DNA of 64,000 nt from WHTI01 sp963826105 (GTDB lineage: Bacteria > Actinomycetota > CADDZG01 > WHSQ01), in assembly GCA_963826105.1 (NCBI GenBank), contig CAWGWA010000005.1:184971-248970 (forward strand), given 5' to 3'. Positions 42,769-53,837 of this stretch are shown here, piece by piece (the first letter of the stretch is position 1; every line of letters begins with the position of its first letter). The notes beneath the pieces were generated by a model that saw only the letters and a program-made list of their open reading frames with translations, ran no database searches and was not told the DNA's origin. Position numbers and translations under genes: made by a program.

Positions 42769-44801
42769 GCGCCGCAACCAAAAATGGGAATGGCGCGGCC
42801 GATATGCCGCGACGTCGATGTCGATGACGACGACGACGCGCCGGAAGAGCTCGTGCAGCCGATCGGTCCCGAGCCGTCTTTCACCGCCATCGACTGGACG
42901 CGCGCATGCAAGCGACGCCGACGGCCTGGCCGGCGCGGAAGTGATCCAGACGCTGGTCAAGCGCCTGCCCAACGCGCCGGGCGTCTACCGCATGATGAAC
43001 GCCGCCGGCGACGTGCTCTACGTCGGCAAGGCGCGCAGCCTGAAGAAGCGCGTCACGCAATATGCGCAAGGGCGGTTCCACACCAACCGCATCGGCCGGA
43101 TGGTGCGCGAGACCGCGACGATGGAGTTTGTCGTCACCCGCACCGAGATCGAGGCGCTTCTGCTCGAAGCCAATCATGATCAAGCGCTTGCGGCCGCGCT
43201 TCAATGTGCTGATGCGGGACGACAAGTCGTTTCCCGTATATCCTGATCACCGGCGATCATCCGTCGCCCGGCATTTTCAAGCATCGCGGCGCGCGCTCGC
43301 GCAAGGGCGACTATTTCGGGCCGTTCGCCTCCGCCCAGGCGGTCGGCCGCACCATCAATTCGCTGCAGCGCGCTTTTCTGATCCGCAGCTGCACGGACTC
43401 GTTCTTCGAGAACCGCACGCGGCCCTGCCTGCTTTACCAGATCAAGCGCTGTTCCGGGCCTTGCACCGGTGAGATCTCGCCGGAGGGCTATGACCGAGCT
43501 GGTCGCCGAGGCCAAGGATTTTCTGTCCGGCCGCAGCCAGGCGGTGAAGGCAGAGATTTCGGGCCAGATGCAGGCCGCTTCAGACGAGCTCGATTTCGAG
43601 CGCGCGGCGATCTATCGCGACCGGCTGGCGGCGCTGTCGCATGTCCAGAGCCATCAGGGCATCAACCCGCACGGCATTGATGAGGCGGACGTTTTCGCCA
43701 TCCATCAGGAGGGCGGCCAGGTCTGCATCCAGGTGTTTTTCTTCCGCACCGGCCAGAACTGGGGCAACCGCGCCTATTTTCCGAAGGCCGATCCGGCGCT
43801 GGAGGCGGGCGAGGTGCTGGGCTCGTTCCTGTCGCAGTTCTACGACGACAAGCCGGTCGCCGCGCGCCATCTTCCTGTCGACGCAGCGTCGATGGAGCAG
43901 GAGCTGCTGGCGGAGGCCTGTCGACCCGCGCGGGCCGCAAGATCGCGATCACCGTGCCGCAGCGCGGCGAGAAGAAGGATCTTGTCGATCACGCGCTGCA
44001 GAATGCGCGCGAGGCGCTCGGCCGCCGGCTGGCCGAGACCTCGACGCAGGCGCGCCTGCTCGACGGCATGGCCCAGACCTTCGGCCTGGAGAAGCCGCCG
44101 GTGCGCATCGAGGTCTACGACAACTCGCACATCATGGGCACCAACGCGGTCGGCGCGATGGTCGTCGCCGGGCCGGAAGGCTTCGTGAAAAACCAGTACC
44201 GGAAATTCAACATCCGCTCGACCGACATCACGCCGGGCGACGATTTCGGCATGATGCGCGAGGTCATGCAGCGGCGTTTTTCGCGCCTGATCAAGGAACA
44301 TGGCGAGGCGCGGCCGAGATCGGCGAGGGCAGGGATGCCGGCTTTCCCGGCCTGGCCCGACGTCATCCTGATCGACGGCGGGCAGGGCCAGATGACGGCC
44401 GTGCGCACGATCCTGACCGAACTCGGTATCGAGGACCGCGTCGTCGCCATCGGCGTCGCCAAGGGCCAGGATCGCGAGGCCGGCCGCGAGCGCTTCTTCG
44501 TCGAGGGCAGCACTCGTTCTCGCTGCCGGTGCGCGATCCCGTGCTCTATTTCGTCCAGCGGCTGCGCGACGAGGCGCACCGCTTCGCCATCGGCTCGCAC
44601 CGCGCCCGGCGCAAGAAGGAACTGGTCAAGAATCCGCTCGACGAGATCGCCGGCATCGGCCCGACCGCAAACGCGCGCTGCTGCATGCATTTCGGCACCG
44701 CCAAGGCGGTCGGCCGGGCGGCGGTCGAGGATCTGATGGCGGTCGAGGGTATTTCGGAGGCGGTCGCCAGGCTTGTTTACAATCATTTCCACGAAAAGTG
44801 A
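42765..44801 (+). CDS. uvrC: Excinuclease ABC subunit C, frameshifted
   Basis: UvrC makes both incisions in nucleotide excision repair. The GIY-YIG domain is seen as PNAPGVYRMMNAAGDVLYVGKA, the UvrBC-interacting helix as FERAAIYRDRLAAL, the RNase H-like C-terminal nuclease as RIEVYDNSHIMGTNAVGAMVV and VILIDGGQGQMTAV, and a final helix-hairpin-helix. The total is about 678 residues. One-base insertions include G43236 (CCC-G-TAT). It ends HEK-stop at 44799-44801. pgsA follows, as is usual in rhizobia. Confidence 0.93.
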
Positions 44802-44908
44802 TCGCGCAAGTCGCAAAAACGCCGGAAAGAGCGCTCTTGCGCAGGATACGTTGACCAGCCCGGTCAAAATCTGATTTCACTTGAAAGCATGACAGAGTAT
44901 TGCACCCG

Positions 44909-45502
44909 ATGGCGTCACGCGCCTTCAGCCTGCCCAATATGCTGACCTACGGCCGCATCCTCGCGGTGCCGCTGGTCGTGCTCTGCTTTTTTCTCGAGGG
45001 CCGGCTGCAGTCGAGCGACTTCGCCCGCTGGGCGGCGCTGGCCATCTTCGTGATCGCCAGCGATCACCGACTATCTCGACGGCTATCTGGCGCGTGCCTG
45101 GCAGCAGACCTCCAACATCGGCCGCATGCTGGATCCGATCGCCGACAAGTTGCTGGTCTCGGTCTGCCTGCTGCTGCTCGCCGCCGATACCGACCGCACG
45201 CATCGCCGGCTGGTCGCTGTGGGCGGCGATCATCATCCTGTGCCGCGAAATCCTCGTCTCCGGCCTGCGCGAATATCTGGCCGACCTGAAGGTCTCGGTG
45301 CCGGTGACGCGCCTGGCAAAATGGAAGACCGCCATCCAGATGGTCGCGATCGCCGTGCTGCTCGCCGGCCCGGCGCTCGACAAGATCATCTCCTACGCGA
45401 CGCGAGACCGGCATCGTTCTGCTGTGGGTCGCCGCGATCGTCACGCTTTACACCGGCTACGACTATTTCCGCGCCGGCCTGAAGCATATCGTGGACGAGT
45501 GA
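44909..45502 (+). CDS. pgsA: CDP-diacylglycerol--glycerol-3-phosphate 3-phosphatidyltransferase, frameshifted
   Basis: It makes phosphatidylglycerophosphate at the inner membrane. NMLTYGRILAVPLVVLCFF opens the protein. The CDP-alcohol motif D-G-x2-A-R-x7-8-G-x3-D-x3-D is intact after repair (DYLDGYLARAWQQTSNIGRM, then LDPIADK). Three insertions (G45062, a C near 45,205 and G45402) explain the breaks and leave 196 residues, a normal length. moaD follows 3 bases after the stop. Confidence 0.92.
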
Positions 45503-45505
45503 GCG

Positions 45506-45760
45506 ATGACCAAGCTGATCTATTTCGCCTGGGTGCGCGAACGTATCGGCAAGCGCGAGGAAGAGGTCGAACTGCCGGCCGACGTGAAGACCGTGGCCGA
45601 CTTGCTGACCTGGCTGCAAGCGCAAGGGCGAGGGATATGGCGGCGCTGCGGGAGCCCGAAGTCATCCGCGTCGCCATCAACGAGGAGCATGTCGATCATC
45701 GCGAGACGTCTATCCGGCGCGCGCGAGATCGCGCTGTTTCCGCCGATGACGGGCGGGTAG
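45506..45760 (+). CDS. moaD: Molybdopterin synthase small subunit, frameshifted
   Basis: The ubiquitin-like sulfur carrier of molybdopterin synthase, about 83 residues. It shows YFAWVRERIGKREEEVELP, then REPEVIRVAINEEHVDH, and ends FPPMTGG with the C-terminal Gly-Gly that becomes a thiocarboxylate. The frame shifts near 45,630. It lies between pgsA and moaE, 2 bases from moaE. Confidence 0.88.
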   Translation: MTKLIYFAWVRERIGKREEEVELPADVKTVADLLTWLQAQGRGIWRRCGSPKSSASPSTRSMSIIARRLSGAREIALFPPMTGG

Positions 45761-45762
45761 CC

Positions 45763-46262
45763 ATGACAGTGCCGGCGGAGCCTGGTCAGGTTCCACGCAT
45801 CGTCATCCAGGCCGAGGATTTCGACGTTGCCGCCGAAATTGCGCGTGCTGACCGCTGGCCGCACGGATGTCGGCGCGGTGGTCACCTTCACCGGGCTTTG
45901 CCGCGACGAGGACGGGCAGACTCGCCGCGCTGGAGCTCGAACACTATCCCGGCATGGCGGAGGCCGAGATCGACACGGATCGCCGGCGAGGCGGTGCGAA
46001 CGCTGGCCGCTGGCCGGGCTCACCGTGATCCACCGCCATCGGCAAGATCAGGCCCGGCGAAAACATCGTGCTGGTCGTGACGGCGTCGTCACACCGCCAG
46101 GCTGCCTTCGAGGCCGCGTCATTTCCTGATGGATTATCTCAAGTCCCGCGCGCCGTTCTGGAAGAAGGAGCATCGCGCGGACGGCACCGAAGGCGACTGG
46201 GTCGAAGCCAAATCATCGGACGACGAGGCATCTGCGCGATGGGGCAAGACCCGCAGGGATAG
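45763..46262 (+). CDS. moaE: Molybdopterin synthase catalytic subunit, frameshifted
   Basis: MoaE inserts sulfur from MoaD into precursor Z. Parts seen: IVIQAEDFDVAAEI, VGAVVTFTGLCRDEDG, ALELEHYPGMAEAEI, VLVVTASSHRQAAFEAA, and MDYLKSRAPFWKKE with the catalytic Lys. At least five indels occur (such as an extra C in ACGG near 45,977). The exact C-terminus is uncertain because the last frame runs on; 46,262 is approximate. The molybdopterin oxidoreductase at 56.1 kb would use the cofactor. Confidence 0.85.
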
Positions 46263-46679
46263 CAGGCGGTCAAAAACGCCGGTGCGACACTTGGAAACGC
46301 CACATTTCGGGCTTCCCTTGGCGTCCAGGTCGAGGAACGCTCATGCTGCCGCGCATCGCCGAACTGCTGTTGTTCGGAATTCTGCCCTTCCTTGTGGGTC
46401 TCTGGCCACGTCAAATGATTTGCGGGGCGAGGACGAATTCCCGGCCGCTGAAATCAGCACCTATGAGGATGGCGAGACGGCGTCCGGGCCAGGAAGATAC
46501 TACCTCGATCGATGGCGGGGATCAGCCGACACGGTCCGAAGTTTAGTCAGGTCAGTCGCAATAATTTACTGTTACCGCTCTGCCCCGCGCTTTCCCATCG
46601 CCATGATCTCGATTCCAAAATTAACGGCACGTTAGCCATGCACAAATCTAGCTTAGCGAGTTAGACATATTCAATTCTT
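46263..46679. other. Stretch with no firm gene; possible small membrane ORF
   Basis: A frame from the ATG at 46343 gives a hydrophobic N-terminus (RIAELLLFGILPFLVGLW) and then a poor tail. In another frame EDEFPAAEISTYEDGETA looks protein-like, so a short frameshifted membrane protein is possible. Just before 46,680 the sequence is AT-rich and probably holds the promoter of the next gene. Confidence 0.3.
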
Positions 46680-48972
46680 ATGTTCCTAATGTTGCAGCCT
46701 CTTGCTCGGCTAGGGGCGTGGTTTATGAACTTTCCATCGGTCACCGCAGACGGATTCACCTTTGCTTGGGTAGTCCTGGCGAATGCCGTTTTCGTTGTTC
46801 TTGCAATTCTCGCCGTCAGATATCGCAGGGCCTACGGTGACGCCGAAGAAGAAATCCGGCGTTATTCCGAATTGATCGATCATCTTCATGAAGGCATCTA
46901 TCGGACGACGCCCGATGGCCGGCAACTGATGTCAAATCCGGCTTTCGTCCGGCTCAACGGCTATGCCAACGAGGCCGAACACATGGCGGCGGTGAAGGAC
47001 ATCGCCAACGAGTGGTATGTCGATCCCAATCGCCGCAAACAGTTTCAGGAAGCCTTGCAGCGCGACGGCAAGGTCGAGGGCTTTGTCTCAGAGATTTATC
47101 GGTACAAGACACGCGAACGGATTTGGGTCAGCGAATCGGCCCGTCTCGTCCGAAATCGGCGGACCGGCAATCCGGAGTTCTACGAAGGTTCAGTGCGCGA
47201 GATCACCGAAACCGTGAACCGGCTGAACCTTGAGGAAAAATTCCGCAAGCTAACCAATCAAATCCCCGGTGGGCTGTTCCAGTTTTGCCGCCATCCCGAC
47301 GGCAGTTTCACGGTCCCGTATCTCAATCCGGGCTGGGAGGTCATCACTGGCATCCGGCCCGAAGCTGAGATGAGCAATGTGGGGCAGTTCAGGAACGGGA
47401 TCTGGGCCGAGGATCTCGTCGAGCACGACGGCTTGCTGAAAGTGTCGGCGGAACGACTGGTGCGATGGGAGCACGAGTTTCGCTATCGCACACCGGACGG
47501 GCAGGAAAAATGGCTGGAAGTGTCGGCGCAGCCGGAAGCTAACGGCGGCACGATTACCTGGCATGGCTATCTGGCGGACATCTCCGAACGCAAGAAACAC
47601 GAAATGGAGATTGCAGAGCTTGCCTATTTCGATCCGCTGACCCGATTGCCCAACCGTCGATTTTTTCTGGATCAGATGGCCGCCTCAATCCGAATGCGGG
47701 CCATTCGGGGCGATGTCGGCGCGCTGCTTTTCGTTGATCTCGACAATTTCAAGTCGCTCAACGACACTCAAGGCCACAATGTCGGCGACGCATTCCTCGT
47801 AGAAGTCGCGAAGAAGCTGCGGCAGGCAGCCTCCGCGGACGATACGGTCGCGCGGATCGGCGGCGACGAATTTGTCATCATTCTTGACGGCGCAGGCGCG
47901 ACGGTGGCGCGGGGCACGGCCAACGCGATGTCGGTGGCGACGCGCCTGCTCGACCTCATGCGGCCGGGATTCAGTCTCGGCTCGCTGAGCCACATTTCAT
48001 CCGCCAGCATCGGCATCGCAGTGTTCGATGGCTCGGAGGCGCGCCCCGACGAAATTCTCAAACGTGCCGATGTTGCGATGTATCAGGCGAAGATGTCCGG
48101 CCGCAACGCGATCGCCTTGTTCGATCCAGCCGAGATCGACCGGCAGTCGACCAGATATCGGCTCGCCAGCGACCTTGGCCACGCCCTGATGTCGGACGAG
48201 TTGGAGCTGTATTTCCAGCCTCAGATAGATGCAGGCGGCAGTGTCTATGGCGCAGAAGCACTGCTTCGCTGGAACCATCCGGAGTTTGGACTCGTCATGC
48301 CGGACCGTTTCGTACCCTTGGCAGAGCAATTCGGTCTGGCTGCCGACATGGACAGGCTGGTCCTGTCCAAGGGGATGCAGACGCTGAAAGACTGGTCGGC
48401 AATGCGTAGAACGTCGCGGTTGCGCCTTGCTCTCAATGTCGGCGTGCAGGCCTTTGCCAACGACGCATTCGTGCCGATGGTGCGCGATATGGTCGCCGCC
48501 TATGCGCATCGACGCTGCGCTTCTGACTTTCGAGGTCACGGAGCATGTCATGGCGAAGGATCAGGCGCGGGTTGCCGACCGGATGCGCGCGTTGAAGCAA
48601 CTCGGCATCCGGCTTTCGCTCGACGATTTCGGCACCGGCTATTCATCGCTCGCCTATCTGAAGCAATTGCCGTTCGACGAAATCAAGATCGACGGCAGTT
48701 TCGTCACCGACATCGAAACGGACGAGAGCGACCGAGCGCTGGTGCGGGCCATTCTGGCCATGGCCCAGTCGCTTGGCTTGATGTCGGTGGCAGAGCACGT
48801 CGAGAACGCCAACCAGGAGGCTTTCCTGCGGTCGCTGGGTTGCGATATCTTCCAGGGCTATCTGTACAGCCGGGCCGTTCCGGTCGCCCAGTTCAACGAG
48901 CTTCTCGCCGTAGGAACCGGGCAGCGCTCTCGAAGCGCACGGCCAAGGCGGACACGCGCTACTCCAGGGTAG
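46680..48972 (+). CDS. PAS-GGDEF-EAL cyclic-di-GMP signalling protein, one frameshift
   Basis: About 763 residues. One N-terminal membrane span (TFAWVVLANAVFVVLAILAV) is followed by two PAS/PAC domains (about 60-180 and 195-305; WHGYLADISERKKHEMEIAE linker). The GGDEF domain is intact (FDPLTRLPNRRFF; ARIGGDEFVIIL), and the EAL domain has YGAEALLRWNHPEFG, LSLDDFGTGYSSLAYL and KIDGSFV. Both catalytic motifs look intact, so it could make or break c-di-GMP. A single shift near 48,505 separates the end of the EAL domain. Confidence 0.92.
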
Positions 48973-49038
48973 TTTCCCTTCGACGGCTTGACGCCACATT
49001 TTCGCGCGCCCTAGATTTGGAACGTGGCTCAGGGGCGA

Positions 49039-50378
49039 TGCACGAAATGGCGTTTGTGTCGGGCAAGACAATCCGCATCGCTTTGGCTTTTCTGCTGGCG
49101 GGCGTTTCCGGCGATGCCATGGCTGCCGGCCGAAACGCGTTGGTGATCGGCAATTCATCATACCGGCCCGGCTATGAGCTCAGGAATCCGATCGCCGATG
49201 CGCGCGGCATCGCCGAAGTCCTTCTCGAAGGTCGGCTTCGACGTGGTGGTGCTGGAAGACTCCGATCTCGCCTCGATCCAGCGTGCGATCGACATATTCG
49301 TCGCGAAGTCGCTGAAGGGCGAGGCCGCCGTGATCTACTATGCCGGCCATGGCGCGCGCATCAACAACCGCGACTTTCTGCTGCCGGTCGATTTTTCCAT
49401 GCAGAGCTTCGACCAGGTGGACTCGGAAGCCTTCGATGTCGACCGCCTGGTCCAGGCGCTGAACAGCACGCATTCCGACCTGAAAATGCTGCTGTTTGAC
49501 GCCTGCCGGAACAATCCGCTGGAAGACCGCGGCGCAAAGCCGCTGCAGACAGCCGGAGAAGTCGAAACAGGACGCAGTCAACACCATCGCCGTCTACGCG
49601 ACGGCGCAAGGCATGAAAGCGCTCGACGGGGTAGGGGACCACAGCCCGTTCGCTGAAGGGCATGATGGAGAATCTCGGCGATCCGGATGTCGAGCTGACG
49701 ACAGCTGATCGACAAGGTGAAGCGGCATGTCCGCGATAGAACCGCCGGCCGCCAGACCACCTTTCAGTATGACAGTCTCGACCGGGAGTTCTATCTGGGA
49801 CGCAACATCGCCGCGACAGGCGCCATAGCCGGTCAACCGTCCGAGCCGGTTGTCGTCGTTTCAGGCCTGATCTTTCCCGACTCCGACACGGTCGAACTGA
49901 CCGACGCCGACCTTGAGGGCAAGGACGCCGCGACGCTGAGGCTTGCCCGCAACGAGATTTTCGCACGCCACAATCGGCGGTTTGCCGACCAGGCGCTTGG
50001 CCGATCATTTTGCGCAGTTCGACTGGTATCGGCCCGGCGAGAACGAAACACGGCTGAGCAAGCTGGAAATCCGCAACGTCGAGGCGATCCGGCGTTTCGA
50101 GCTCAAGCCGGCGATTCCGGAATCCGATTTCCTGCTGCCCGATTCCGACCGGCGGCTTTTGACGACAGAGGACCTGCAGCCGCTTCAGCAAGGAACAACT
50201 GCGCATTGCGCGCAACGAGATCTATGCGCGGCGCGGCTGGGATTTCCAGACCAAGGCGATGGAAACCTATTTCGAGCAGTTCGATTGGTATGCGCCGGCC
50301 CTGGGAAAAATCCAGCTTTCACACATCGAACAACAAAATGTCGATTTCATCGTGAAATTCGAGAAGAGGAAATCGTAA
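49039..50378 (+). CDS. Secreted caspase-like (peptidase C14) protein with YARHD repeats, frameshifted
   Basis: About 445 residues when repaired. A signal peptide (IRIALAFLLAGVSGDAMA) precedes a caspase p20 domain: ALVIGNSSYRPGYELRNP, VIYYAGHGARINNRDFLLPVD (catalytic His) and MLLFDACRNNPL (catalytic Cys). Two YARHD-type modules end it: LRLARNEIFARHNRRF and LRIARNEIYARRGWDF, each followed by an FDWY motif. Five or more indels interrupt it. Rhizobial relatives are exported, but substrates are unknown. Confidence 0.86.
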
Positions 50379-50411
50379 GAGTCTCAGGGACGGGCTCGGC
50401 AGGTTGGGAGC

Positions 50412-51211
50412 ATGAGCCCTGTGCGATGGATTCTTTTCGTGGCTGCGGCGATCCTTGCCGCCGGCCATGCCGATGCGGCCGACAAGACAGCGTTACGGCG
50501 CCAATCCCAAAAATCTCGAAAAGCACCTTCAGCGGCTGGTCGACGCCTATCCCGACGTCGTCAAGGGCTACGACGCGGAGGCGCTGATCCTCAGCAATGG
50601 CAAGCGGCTTGCCGCTGTCGGACGGCCGCGAGGACAAGACCTTCGACGAGCTGCTCGACAGCCCGGACATCGGCGACATGTTCGCCTTCGACTATCCCGA
50701 GGGCGCACCCGCTGCGGCCCCGGCGCGCAATTTCGATCCCGGCCGCATTCGCGTCGAAGCGCTTTTCGAGGCGCTCTACGGCGCATGCAGCAAAGGTCAG
50801 GTATCGCCAAAGCTGAATAGCATAGCCTGGGTGCCCGGGCACGGCGGCGGCAAATTGCCAATCACGACGGCGCAGGGCGCGGACAAGGCGTTTCAGGCGG
50901 TGTCGCGCGAGCTCGACGGGCTGCCAAGCTCTTTCACGCAAATATCTCGTACCGTCGGCCGGCACCTACAATTGCCGCCCGATCGCCGGCACGTCGCGCA
51001 CGTTCGATGCACGGCTACGGTGTGGCGATCGATCTCAACACGAAATACTCGGCCTACTGGCAGTGGGACGGCTCAAAAGGCTGGTCGAACAAGATTCCGC
51101 GCGAGATCATCGACATATTCGAGAAGCACGGATTCATCTGGGGCGGGCGCTGGTATCATTACGACACCATGCATTTCGAGTATCGCCCCGATCTCGTCAG
51201 GCCGGAAATAG
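50412..51211 (+). CDS. Secreted M15-family peptidase (D-Ala-D-Ala carboxypeptidase-like), frameshifted
   Basis: About 260 residues. A signal peptide (MSPVRWILFVAAAILAAGHADA) and a leader domain (EKHLQRLVDAYPDVVKGYDA; RVEALFEALYGACSKGQV) are followed by the M15 metallopeptidase core, with MHGYGVAIDLN (zinc His and Asp) and GRWYHYDTMHFEYRP (catalytic Glu/His region). It probably trims peptidoglycan. At least four shifts; the stop at 51,209-51,211 is the best guess. Confidence 0.82.
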
Positions 51212-51212
51212 A

Positions 51213-51233
51213 AAAGCCGGGCGTCCCGGCTTT
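51213..51233. terminator. Terminator hairpin between the M15 peptidase and ndk
   Basis: A 9-bp stem AAAGCCGGG / CCCGGCTTT (51213-51221 / 51225-51233) with a 3-nt loop. It is flanked by T-rich sequence on the right and A-rich on the left, so it can serve both converging genes. Confidence 0.8.
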
Positions 51234-51281
51234 CTGCTTTGCAAATCAGTCGTTTGCGTCGGATTCGCGGACTCTAACTCG

Positions 51282-51704
51282 TCAGCCGACGACTTCGGTG
51301 TCGGAGAACCAGTACTTGATTTCCTGGGCGGCCGTTTCCGGCGCATCGGAACCATGCACGGAGTTTTCGCCAATGGAAAGCGCATGCACCTTGCGGATGG
51401 TGCCTTCGTCGGCATTGGCCGGGTTGGTTGCGCCCATCACTTCGCGGTTCTTCGCGATCGCGTTCTCGCCTTCCAGCACCTGAACGACCGTCGGACCGGA
51501 TGACATGAACTCGGTGAGTTCATCGAAGAACGGCCGTCCCTTGTGCACGGCATAGAACCCCTGTGCTTCGCGCAGGCTCATCCAGACGCGGCGAGACGCG
51601 ACAACGCGCAGGCCGGCATCCTCGAGCATCTTGGTGATGGCCCCGGTGAGGTTGCGCCGGGTCGCATCCGGCTTGATCATCGAAAACGTGCGTTCAATCG
51701 CCAT
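51282..51704 (-). CDS. ndk: Nucleoside diphosphate kinase
   Basis: It balances NTP and dNTP pools by phosphate transfer. The intact 140-residue frame shows ERTFSMIKPDATRRN, SGPTVVQVLEGENAI, MGATNPANADEGTIR and the active-site NSVHGSDAPETA with the phosphorylated His. It starts at ATG with a purine-rich site upstream. It needs no correction, unlike its left-hand neighbours. Confidence 0.97.
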   Translation of the reverse strand: MAIERTFSMIKPDATRRNLTGAITKMLEDAGLRVVASRRVWMSLREAQGFYAVHKGRPFFDELTEFMSSGPTVVQVLEGENAIAKNREVMGATNPANADEGTIRKVHALSIGENSVHGSDAPETAAQEIKYWFSDTEVVG

Positions 51705-51823
51705 AGGTGGTCCTTGTCGGATGCGGGTTGAATGTCTGGGGAAAGGTCGCGGCTCTATACAGGCGGCATTTCATGTTGCCAAGTGGAGGCCGGCGCCGAC
51801 GAGTTGACAGCTGTCAGACTCGC

Positions 51824-53701
51824 TCAGTCGGCGATGCCTGCCTCATATTCGCTCGACATTTCCAGCCAGCGTTCCTCGTTGCGGGCCAACTGCGAAGAAA
51901 GCTCAGAGCGTTCCTTGGCAAACCGCGTCGCCTTGATCGGATCCTTGTCATACAGCGCCGGGTTGGCCAGTTCGTCCTCGATCGTGTCGATCCGCTTGCG
52001 CAGCCGATCCATCAGGCCCTCGGTCGCGCGGATCTCCTTGGCAAGCGGCTCGAGCGCCTGACGCCGGGCAGCCGCCTCGCGGCGCCGGTCGGCCTTCGAC
52101 GCCTTGTCGGCATCGCGCTGGGCCTTGCGATCCGCAGAGACGCCGGTCACTTCGGTGCGGTAGTCGGACATGTCGCCGTCATAAGGTTTGACCGCGCCGT
52201 CCTTGACCAGCCAGAGCCGGTCGGCGGTCGCCTCGATCAGATGCCGATCGTGCGAGATCAGGATGACAGCTCCCGGATAGTCGTTGAGCGCCATGACCAG
52301 CGCTTCGCGGCTGTCGATATCGAGATGGTTGGTCGGCTCGTCGAGGATGAAGAGGTTCGGCCCCTCGAACGACGCCAGCCCCATCAAGAGCCGCGCCTTC
52401 TCGCCGCCAGACAGGTCCTTGGCCGGCGTCATCATCTTCTCGGTCGACAGGCCGAAGCGCGCGACGCGGCCGCGCACCTTGGCTTCCGGCGCCTCCGGCA
52501 TCAGCCGGCGCACATGTTCGATGGGGTTTTCGTCGGGACGCAGATCGTCGAGCTGGTGCTGCGCGAAGATCGACACCTTCAGGCCCGGCGCGACCGTCAT
52601 TTTGCCGCCTTCCGCTTTCAACCGCGCGGCGAGCAGCTTGGCGAAGGTCGATTTGCCGTTGCCGTTGGCGCCGAGCAGCGCGATGCGGTCGTCGGCGTCT
52701 ATGCGCAGCGACATGCCTTTCAGAACCGGCTCGCCGGGCTGATAGCCGACCGCAACTTTGTCCAGCGCGATGATCGGCGAGGCGACGGTCTTGACCGGCT
52801 CGGGAAACGAGAACGGCGTTACCGTGTCGTCGACCACGGCGGAGATGATGTTCATCTTCTCCAGCGCCTTGATGCGCGACTGCGCCTGGCGCGCCTTCGA
52901 TGCCTTGGCGCGGAAGCGGTCGACGAACGCCTGCAGGTGCTTGCGGTGCGCTTCCTGCTTGATGCGGCCCTTTTCCTGCAGTTCCATCTTTTCCGCGCGC
53001 TGGCGCTCGAACTGGTCGTAGCCGCCGCGCCAAAACGTGAGTTTCTTCTGGTCGAGATGCACGATCGAGTTGACCGCGCGGTTCAGGAGGTCGCGGTCGT
53101 GGCTGATCAGCAGGACCGTGTGAGGATACTTGCCGACATAGTTTTCAAGCCACAGCGTGCCTTCGAGATCGAGATAGTTGGTCGGCTCGTCCAGCAGCAG
53201 CAGATCGGGCTCGGCGAAAAGCACGGCGGCCAGAGCCACGCGCATGCGCCAGCCGCCGGAAAAGGACGAGGCGGGACGGCGCTGCGCCTCGGCGTCGAAG
53301 CCGAGGCCAGCAAGGATCGTCGCGGCCCGCGCCTCGGCCGAATGGGCATCGATATCGGCCAGCCGCATGTGGATCTCGGCGATGCGGTGCGGGTCGGTCG
53401 CACCGGCTTCCTCTTCCAGCAGCGCATTGCGCTCAAGATCGGCCTTCAGCACGATCTCGATCAATGGCTCCTCGGTGCCCGGCGCTTCCTGCGCGACCTG
53501 ACCGATCCGCGTGTTCTTAGGCAGGCTGATCGAACCGGTTTCGGACGACAGATCGCCGGTGATGGCGCGAAAAAGCGTCGTCTTGCCGGTGCCGTTGCGG
53601 CCGACCAGTCCTGCCTTGGTGCCGGCAGGTAGCGTCAGCGACGCGTGGTCGAGCAACAGCCGGCCAGCGATGCGAAGGGATAAGTCATTGATGGTCAGCA
53701 T
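51824..53701 (-). CDS. ABC-F family ATPase (Uup/YheS-like)
   Basis: An intact 625-residue soluble twin-ATPase. The first domain has GRNGTGKTTLFRAITG, SFSGGWRMRVALAAVLF and LLLLDEPTNYLDLEG. A charged linker with coiled-coil character follows (KGRIKQEAHRKHLQAFVDRF). The second domain has GANGNGKSTFAKLLAARL, LSGGEKARLLMGLAS and LFILDEPTNHLDIDS, then an Arg/Lys-rich C-terminal helix pair. There are no membrane spans. ABC-F proteins act on the ribosome during translation stalls. Confidence 0.93.
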   Translation of the reverse strand: MLTINDLSLRIAGRLLLDHASLTLPAGTKAGLVGRNGTGKTTLFRAITGDLSSETGSISLPKNTRIGQVAQEAPGTEEPLIEIVLKADLERNALLEEEAGATDPHRIAEIHMRLADIDAHSAEARAATILAGLGFDAEAQRRPASSFSGGWRMRVALAAVLFAEPDLLLLDEPTNYLDLEGTLWLENYVGKYPHTVLLISHDRDLLNRAVNSIVHLDQKKLTFWRGGYDQFERQRAEKMELQEKGRIKQEAHRKHLQAFVDRFRAKASKARQAQSRIKALEKMNIISAVVDDTVTPFSFPEPVKTVASPIIALDKVAVGYQPGEPVLKGMSLRIDADDRIALLGANGNGKSTFAKLLAARLKAEGGKMTVAPGLKVSIFAQHQLDDLRPDENPIEHVRRLMPEAPEAKVRGRVARFGLSTEKMMTPAKDLSGGEKARLLMGLASFEGPNLFILDEPTNHLDIDSREALVMALNDYPGAVILISHDRHLIEATADRLWLVKDGAVKPYDGDMSDYRTEVTGVSADRKAQRDADKASKADRRREAAARRQALEPLAKEIRATEGLMDRLRKRIDTIEDELANPALYDKDPIKATRFAKERSELSSQLARNEERWLEMSSEYEAGIAD

Positions 53702-53778
53702 GGCGCGCGCCTTGTGGCGGAGCGGAGCCGGAAGAGCAAGGCCTGGCCGCCCACAAGATTTTGTTCACGCTGACGAAA

Positions 53779-53803
53779 AGGCCCGCCCCTTGCGGACGGG
53801 CCT
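53779..53803 (-). terminator. Terminator of the secreted repeat protein gene
   Basis: AGGCCCG / CGGGCCT stem (53779-53785 / 53797-53803). On the minus strand it is followed by TTTTCG. It lies 35 bases past the stop of the repeat protein gene. Confidence 0.7.
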
Positions 53804-53837
53804 CAAGAGACGGCGTAGTGAAACGCCGGATTTGTCG

